DNA from: Thermoleophilia bacterium UBA5186
Lineage (GTDB): Bacteria > Actinomycetota > Thermoleophilia > Gaiellales > Gaiellaceae
Length of the DNA: 9,525 nucleotides
Assembly: GCA_002413095.1 (NCBI GenBank)
Contig: DHWI01000051.1
Span: 16,812 to 26,336, forward strand
Reading direction: 5' to 3'
Every line of letters starts with the position of its first letter. Positions within the stretch are counted from its first letter, which is position 1. A model generated the notes under the pieces. It did no database searches. It was given only the letters and a program-made list of their open reading frames with translations, and was not told where the DNA came from. This document shows, one piece after another, positions 6,838 to 9,525 of the stretch. The position numbers were made by a program, and so were the translations under genes.

Positions 6838-7749
6838 ATGTCCGCGGTCGAGCGCGTCACCGTCCTGCCCGTCCGGCGCCCGCCGCGCCGTCCTGCGCAT
6901 GCGGCCCTCGTCTCGATGCGGCCGAGGCAATGGACGAAGAACCTGCTCGTGTTCGCCGGGATCGTGTTCGCGGCGAAGCTCGGCGACCCCGGCCGCTGGG
7001 CGGACGCGGCGACCGCGTTCGTCGCGTTCTGCGCCGCGTCGAGTGCCGCCTACCTCGTCAACGATGTCCGCGACGCAGAGCACGACCGGCTTCACCCGAC
7101 GAAAAACGCGCGGCCGATCGCGCGCAGGGAGCTCGCGCCTCGGGCGGCTCTCGCTCTCGCCGGCGGCCTCGCGCTCGCAGCCGTGGCGCTTACGGCCGCG
7201 CTCGGCCTCTCCGCGCTCCTCTACCTCGGCGCGTTCCTCGCCCTTCAGGCGGCCTACACGCTCGCGCTGAAGGAGGTCGTGCTCGTCGACGTGATGGCGA
7301 TCGGCGCGCTATTCGTGGTTCGCGCGGCTGCCGGCGCGAACGCAGTCCGGGTTCCGATCTCGCCGTGGCTACTCCTCTGCACGGCGCTGCTGGCGCTCTT
7401 CCTCGGCCTGGCCAAGCGCCGCGGCGAGCTCGTGCTGGTCGGCGCCGACGCGACACCCGGCCGGCCCGTCCTCGCCGGCTACTCCCTCGAGCTGGTCGAC
7501 CAGCTCGTCAGCGTCGTCGCGGCGTCCACCGTGATTGCGTACGCCCTCTACACGTTCTCTGCCCGGGACTCGAAGGCGATGATGGTGACGATTCCCTTCG
7601 TCCTGTTCGGGGTCTTCCGCTATCTGCTGCTGATCCACCGGCACGATCTGGGCGAGGAGCCCGAGAACGTCCTGCTTTCCGACCGCCCGATCCTGCTCTG
7701 CGTGGCGGGTTGGGCGGTCTCTGCCGCCGCAATCCTCCTCGTTACCTAG
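6838..7749 (+). CDS. UbiA-family prenyltransferase, decaprenyl-phosphate phosphoribosyltransferase-like
   Basis: This 303-residue polytopic membrane protein has about eight or nine hydrophobic helices from residue 38 on. Near the N-terminus SMRPRQWTKNLLVFAG (26-41) matches the RPRQW.KN motif of the decaprenyl-phosphate phosphoribosyltransferase group (mycobacterial Rv3806c type). The metal/diphosphate-binding Asp motif is YLVNDVRDAEHDRLHPTKNA (72-91), with Asp76, Asp79 and Asp83, followed by RPIA. A late LSDRPIL segment is also family-like. The known relative transfers phosphoribose from PRPP to decaprenyl phosphate, making the precursor of the decaprenyl-phospho-arabinose donor for wall polymers. 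The same activity here is an inference; the partner epimerase and phosphatase genes are not in the window. Its ATG is 9 bases after the kinase stop, so it probably belongs to the two-component operon. A TAGCAT overlapping the kinase stop (6826-6831) could be an extra -10 box. Confidence 0.85.
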   Translation: MSAVERVTVLPVRRPPRRPAHAALVSMRPRQWTKNLLVFAGIVFAAKLGDPGRWADAATAFVAFCAASSAAYLVNDVRDAEHDRLHPTKNARPIARRELAPRAALALAGGLALAAVALTAALGLSALLYLGAFLALQAAYTLALKEVVLVDVMAIGALFVVRAAAGANAVRVPISPWLLLCTALLALFLGLAKRRGELVLVGADATPGRPVLAGYSLELVDQLVSVVAASTVIAYALYTFSARDSKAMMVTIPFVLFGVFRYLLLIHRHDLGEEPENVLLSDRPILLCVAGWAVSAAAILLVT

Positions 7750-7771
7750 CCGGATTCCCCCGGTCGAGGGA

Positions 7772-7786
7772 TACCCAAAGGGGGTA
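7772..7786. repeat. Inverted repeat TACCC-N5-GGGTA, possible operator
   Basis: A perfect 5-base inverted repeat (TACCC at 7772-7776, GGGTA at 7782-7786) lies 22 bases after the prenyltransferase stop, in the 90-base gap before the 92-residue protein gene. It could be a protein-binding site for that gene's promoter or a weak hairpin ending the upstream transcript. There is no T-run after it. Confidence 0.3.
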
Positions 7787-7807
7787 GCGATCCTGCATTC
7801 TTGAAGT

Positions 7808-7822
7808 GCTCCGGGGGGGAGC
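7808..7822 (+). promoter_or_regulatory. Leader hairpin GCTCC-GGGGG-GGAGC before the 92-residue protein gene
   Basis: GCTCC (7808-7812) and GGAGC (7818-7822) can pair around a five-G loop, 8 bases before the Shine-Dalgarno AGGAG at 7831. The GGAGC arm is itself SD-like. In an mRNA starting upstream of about 7805 this stem could influence ribosome access. Function is inferred only. Confidence 0.27.
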
Positions 7823-7830
7823 CTGAACCG

Positions 7831-7835
7831 AGGAG
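7831..7835 (+). promoter_or_regulatory. Ribosome binding site AGGAG that fixes the start at 7840
   Basis: AGGAG lies 4 bases before the ATG at 7840. The in-frame TTG at 7801 has no such site and would translate the leader hairpin. This is the clearest Shine-Dalgarno in the window. Confidence 0.65.
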
Positions 7836-7839
7836 AGTC

Positions 7840-8118
7840 ATGAGGGAGCCGCAGATCGGGGTCGGCGCACACGCGCTCTGGCGTGGGGTGAACGAGACGA
7901 TCGCGGCCGCCGCGCGCCTCTCGGGCGACGAGCGGGCGACGTTCGTCTGCGAGTGCGGGAGCTACGCCTGCGTCGCGCGAATCGAGGCGACTCTGGCCGA
8001 GTACGAAGAGGCCCGGTTCCTGATCGTCGCCGGGCACGAGATCATGACGGAGGATCCTGCGGACGCTCCGACCGCCCGCGAGGCCGCGCACCTGCGCGCC
8101 GTTCCGAGCCTCAGCTAG
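7840..8118 (+). CDS. Small conserved-looking protein with CxCx4C motif, unknown function
   Basis: This 92-residue cytosolic protein starts at the ATG at 7840, fixed by the AGGAG site. The N-terminal third is helical (LWRGVNETIAAAARL). The centre is FVCECGSYACVARIEATLAEYEEARF, giving Cys37-x-Cys39-x4-Cys44, followed by FLIVAGHE with His66. Three cysteines and a histidine could bind a metal, but I cannot show that. I recall similar 'CECG...C...I.LTLAEYE..R...V.PGHE' small proteins of unknown function in actinobacteria; this is memory, not a search. There is no signal peptide or membrane helix. The gene is preceded by a 90-base gap with two inverted repeats and ends by overlapping the stop region of the convergent coiled-coil gene by 8 bases. 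It appears to be its own transcription unit. Confidence 0.75.
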   Translation: MREPQIGVGAHALWRGVNETIAAAARLSGDERATFVCECGSYACVARIEATLAEYEEARFLIVAGHEIMTEDPADAPTAREAAHLRAVPSLS

Positions 8119-8578
8119 ACGAGCCGGCGGTCGTGTCGGGCCGGCGGTCTTCGATGCGGTAGACGATCGCGCCGCCACTCGACTGGAGGTTCCGCTCGAG
8201 CTGCTCCAGCCGCTCGTCGACGCTCTTCCAGCCGGACGTGATCAGGTCGATGAGGAGCGCGAGGTCGTCGACCCGCGCGTGGCGCTCGCTGAGCGTGTCG
8301 CCCTCGATCCGCTCGAGCCGCCGGATCACCTGGTTCATCAGTCCGCGCACCTCGGCGAGGTTGCGGCCGACCGGGATCACCTGCTCGCGGAGCCCGTCCT
8401 GGACGGCGTTGCCGAGCCGCTCGGGCAGCGATGACTCGAGCTCGGCGGCGAGCGCGGCGAGGGCTTCGACGCCCTCCCGCGCGCGCTCGAGCGCGGCCTC
8501 GACCGCGGCCGGATCGGTGCGGCCTTCGGCGGCGGCCTGCAGGCGCTCATTGGCGCGCCCGATGGCGTCTTCGTCCAT
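8111..8578 (-). CDS. Helical, coiled-coil-like protein of unknown function
   Basis: The ATG at 8578 gives 155 residues. The open frame continues upstream through queA, but the divergent queA start and the -10 box 8 bases before this ATG argue for 8578. The sequence is almost wholly helical and rich in Ala, Glu, Leu and Arg. Residues about 5-50 and 72-132 have heptad-like hydrophobic spacing (LAEVRGLMNQVIRRLERIEG, VDERLEQLERNLQ). They are joined by LPERLGNAVQDGLREQVIPV, and the tail is polar and ends in three serines. There is no signal peptide, membrane helix or catalytic motif. It could be a scaffold or oligomerising protein; I do not recognise a family. It diverges from queA with 27 bases between start codons and converges with the 92-residue gene, overlapping its end by 8 bases. 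Confidence 0.73.
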   Translation of the reverse strand: MDEDAIGRANERLQAAAEGRTDPAAVEAALERAREGVEALAALAAELESSLPERLGNAVQDGLREQVIPVGRNLAEVRGLMNQVIRRLERIEGDTLSERHARVDDLALLIDLITSGWKSVDERLEQLERNLQSSGGAIVYRIEDRRPDTTAGSSS

Positions 8579-8586
8579 GCGATGCA

Positions 8587-8592
8587 AGGGTA
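8587..8592 (-). promoter_or_regulatory. Candidate -10 box (TACCCT) for the coiled-coil gene, leaderless
   Basis: On the minus strand TACCCT fits TANNNT and is followed by 8 bases and the ATG at 8578. It shares the TA at 8591-8592 with the queA -10 box on the other strand. No Shine-Dalgarno or clear -35 box is seen. Confidence 0.38.
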
Positions 8593-8596
8593 GCGT
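8591..8596 (+). promoter_or_regulatory. Candidate -10 box (TAGCGT) for queA, leaderless
   Basis: TAGCGT fits TANNNT and ends 9 bases before the queA ATG at 8606. With only 27 bases between the two divergent starts, any -35 contact would fall within or beside the coding region of the other gene. Confidence 0.38.
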
Positions 8597-8605
8597 TGCG
8601 GTCGG

Positions 8606-9525
8606 ATGAAGGCTCACGAGCTCGAGTACGAGCTGCCGCCCGAGCTGATCGCGCAGCGCCCTCTCGAGCGGCGGGACGAGTCCCGGCTCCTGGTCTACGA
8701 GCGGGCGTCGGGCGCGGTGCGGCATCGCGTCTTCTCCGAGCTCCCCGACGAGCTGCGGCGCGGCGAGCTCGCCGTGGTCAACGACACGCGCGTCGTCCCG
8801 GCGCGGATCCCGATCGAGCGGCCGCGCGGCGAGGTGCTGCTCGTGGAGCGGCTCGACGACGATGGGACGTGGGAGGCGCTCGCTCGGCCGACGCGGCGGC
8901 TGCGGGCCGGCCGGCGCTACGGTCCCGTCGAGCTCCTCGAGCACCTGGGGGAGGGCCGCTGGCGAGTGCGGCTCGATGGCGAGCCGGCCGGGGACACGCC
9001 GCTCCCGCCGTACATCCGGGAGCCCCTCGCGGATGCGGAGCGCTACCAGACCGTGTACGCGCGGGAGGCGGGCTCGGTGGCGGCGCCGACGGCGGGGCTG
9101 CACTTCACGCCGGAGCTGCTCGCGCGGCTCGACGTCGAGCGCGTGACGCTCCACGTCGGGCTCGACACCTTTCGTACGCTCGCGGTCGAGGAGCTGGACG
9201 ACCACGTCCTGCACGGCGAGCGCTACGAGGTGGCGCCGGAGGCGTGGGAGCGGATCCGCGCCGCTGAGCGCGTGCTCGCAGTCGGCACGACGAGCGTGCG
9301 GGTGCTCGAGACGCTTGCCCGCGGGGCGCCGCTCACGGGGCGGACGTCGCTCTTCGTCCATCCGCCCTTCGAGTTCCGGCGCGTCGACGCGCTGCTGACG
9401 AACTTCCATCTCCCGCGCTCGACGCTGCTGGCGCTCGTGATGGCGTTCGCCGGAGCGGAGGAGACGCGCGAGCTGTACGCCGAGGCGATCCGCGAGCGCT
9501 ACCGCTTCTACTCGTTCGGCGACGC
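8606..9525 (+). CDS. queA: S-adenosylmethionine:tRNA ribosyltransferase-isomerase QueA (3' end cut by window)
   Basis: QueA transfers and rearranges the ribosyl part of S-adenosylmethionine onto 7-aminomethyl-7-deazaguanine in tRNA to make epoxyqueuosine, a late step of queuosine synthesis. From the ATG at 8606, 306 complete codons are visible. Family motifs appear in order: LPPELIAQRPLERRDESRLL, VVNDTRVVPAR (58-67), LPPYI (133-137), RYQTVYA, VAAPTAGLHFT (158-168), VTLHVGLDTF (180-189), GTTSVR (227-232), DALLTNFHLPRSTLL (261-275) and YRFYSFGDA at the edge. QueA proteins usually end soon after SFGDAM, so only a few codons should be missing. The protein looks shorter than the 356-residue E. coli enzyme, with a reduced middle segment. 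The usual HVGxGTF glycine is Asp187. No other queuosine genes are in the window. It diverges from the coiled-coil gene. Confidence 0.95.
   Translation, partial: MKAHELEYELPPELIAQRPLERRDESRLLVYERASGAVRHRVFSELPDELRRGELAVVNDTRVVPARIPIERPRGEVLLVERLDDDGTWEALARPTRRLRAGRRYGPVELLEHLGEGRWRVRLDGEPAGDTPLPPYIREPLADAERYQTVYAREAGSVAAPTAGLHFTPELLARLDVERVTLHVGLDTFRTLAVEELDDHVLHGERYEVAPEAWERIRAAERVLAVGTTSVRVLETLARGAPLTGRTSLFVHPPFEFRRVDALLTNFHLPRSTLLALVMAFAGAEETRELYAEAIRERYRFYSFGD

Noticed and set aside
7801..7839. TTG start at 7801 for the 92-residue protein
   Set aside because: It would translate the leader hairpin and has no Shine-Dalgarno, whereas the ATG at 7840 has AGGAG at 4 bases.
8579..9409. Upstream extension of the coiled-coil gene on the minus strand through queA (432 residues)
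   Set aside because: The extension is antisense to well-supported queA and is Arg/Pro-rich. The ATG at 8578 with a -10 box in front explains the gene better.
1..9525. tRNA genes, CRISPR arrays, insertion sequences, toxin-antitoxin or phage genes
   Set aside because: Looked for by eye on both strands. No cloverleaf, direct-repeat array, transposase or integrase motif was seen, and nearly all sequence is explained by chromosomal housekeeping or envelope genes.

Overview
The window is a very GC-rich (roughly two thirds G+C or more by eye), densely coding stretch of what looks like an ordinary chromosome. Codon usage, an actinobacterial-type decaprenyl-phosphate phosphoribosyltransferase homologue, TANNNT-type -10 boxes placed almost directly on start codons, and protein styles I associate with Gaiella/Solirubrobacter-like bacteria suggest an actinobacterium, probably class Thermoleophilia. 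The class is an inference; no rRNA or other marker gene is present to settle it. I see no tRNA or rRNA genes, insertion sequences, integrases, phage genes or CRISPR array. Ten genes are supported, two of them cut by the window edges, and no gap between genes exceeds about 130 bases.

Region 1 (1-2432) is acyl-CoA metabolism. The N-terminal part of an aldehyde dehydrogenase runs off the left edge on the minus strand. Divergent from it are a thiolase and a 3-hydroxyacyl(butyryl)-CoA dehydrogenase separated by 2 bases. Together the two perform the reversible steps acetyl-CoA / acetoacetyl-CoA / 3-hydroxybutyryl-CoA, or the last two steps of beta-oxidation. The 40-base divergent gap appears to hold two back-to-back -10 boxes that would give leaderless mRNAs.

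Region 2 (2478-7749) looks like a cell-envelope and sensing region. A secreted protein with an Ig-like (FlgD-type) segment and an N,N-dimethylformamidase-beta-like C-terminal domain lies on the minus strand. Divergent from it is a tight plus-strand run: a small secreted, probably beta-rich protein of unknown function; an OmpR-type response regulator; its membrane histidine kinase; and a UbiA-family membrane prenyltransferase resembling decaprenyl-phosphate phosphoribosyltransferase. Gaps in this run are 25, 1 and 9 bases, so one operon is likely. It would link an envelope signal to a lipid-carrier sugar pathway.

Region 3 (7750-9525) holds a 92-residue Cys-containing protein of unknown function with a structured leader and a good Shine-Dalgarno site. 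Convergent with it and overlapping it by 8 bases is a helical, coiled-coil-like protein. Divergent from that by only 27 bases is queA (queuosine tRNA modification), cut just before its C-terminus.

The most interesting non-coding observation is the pair of very short divergent gaps (315-354 and 8579-8605) whose two -10 boxes are back to back or overlapping and sit 8-9 bases from the start codons. No clear undescribed defence, mobile or biosynthetic system is visible. The closest candidate is the secreted-protein / two-component / prenyltransferase operon facing the secreted dimethylformamidase-like protein.
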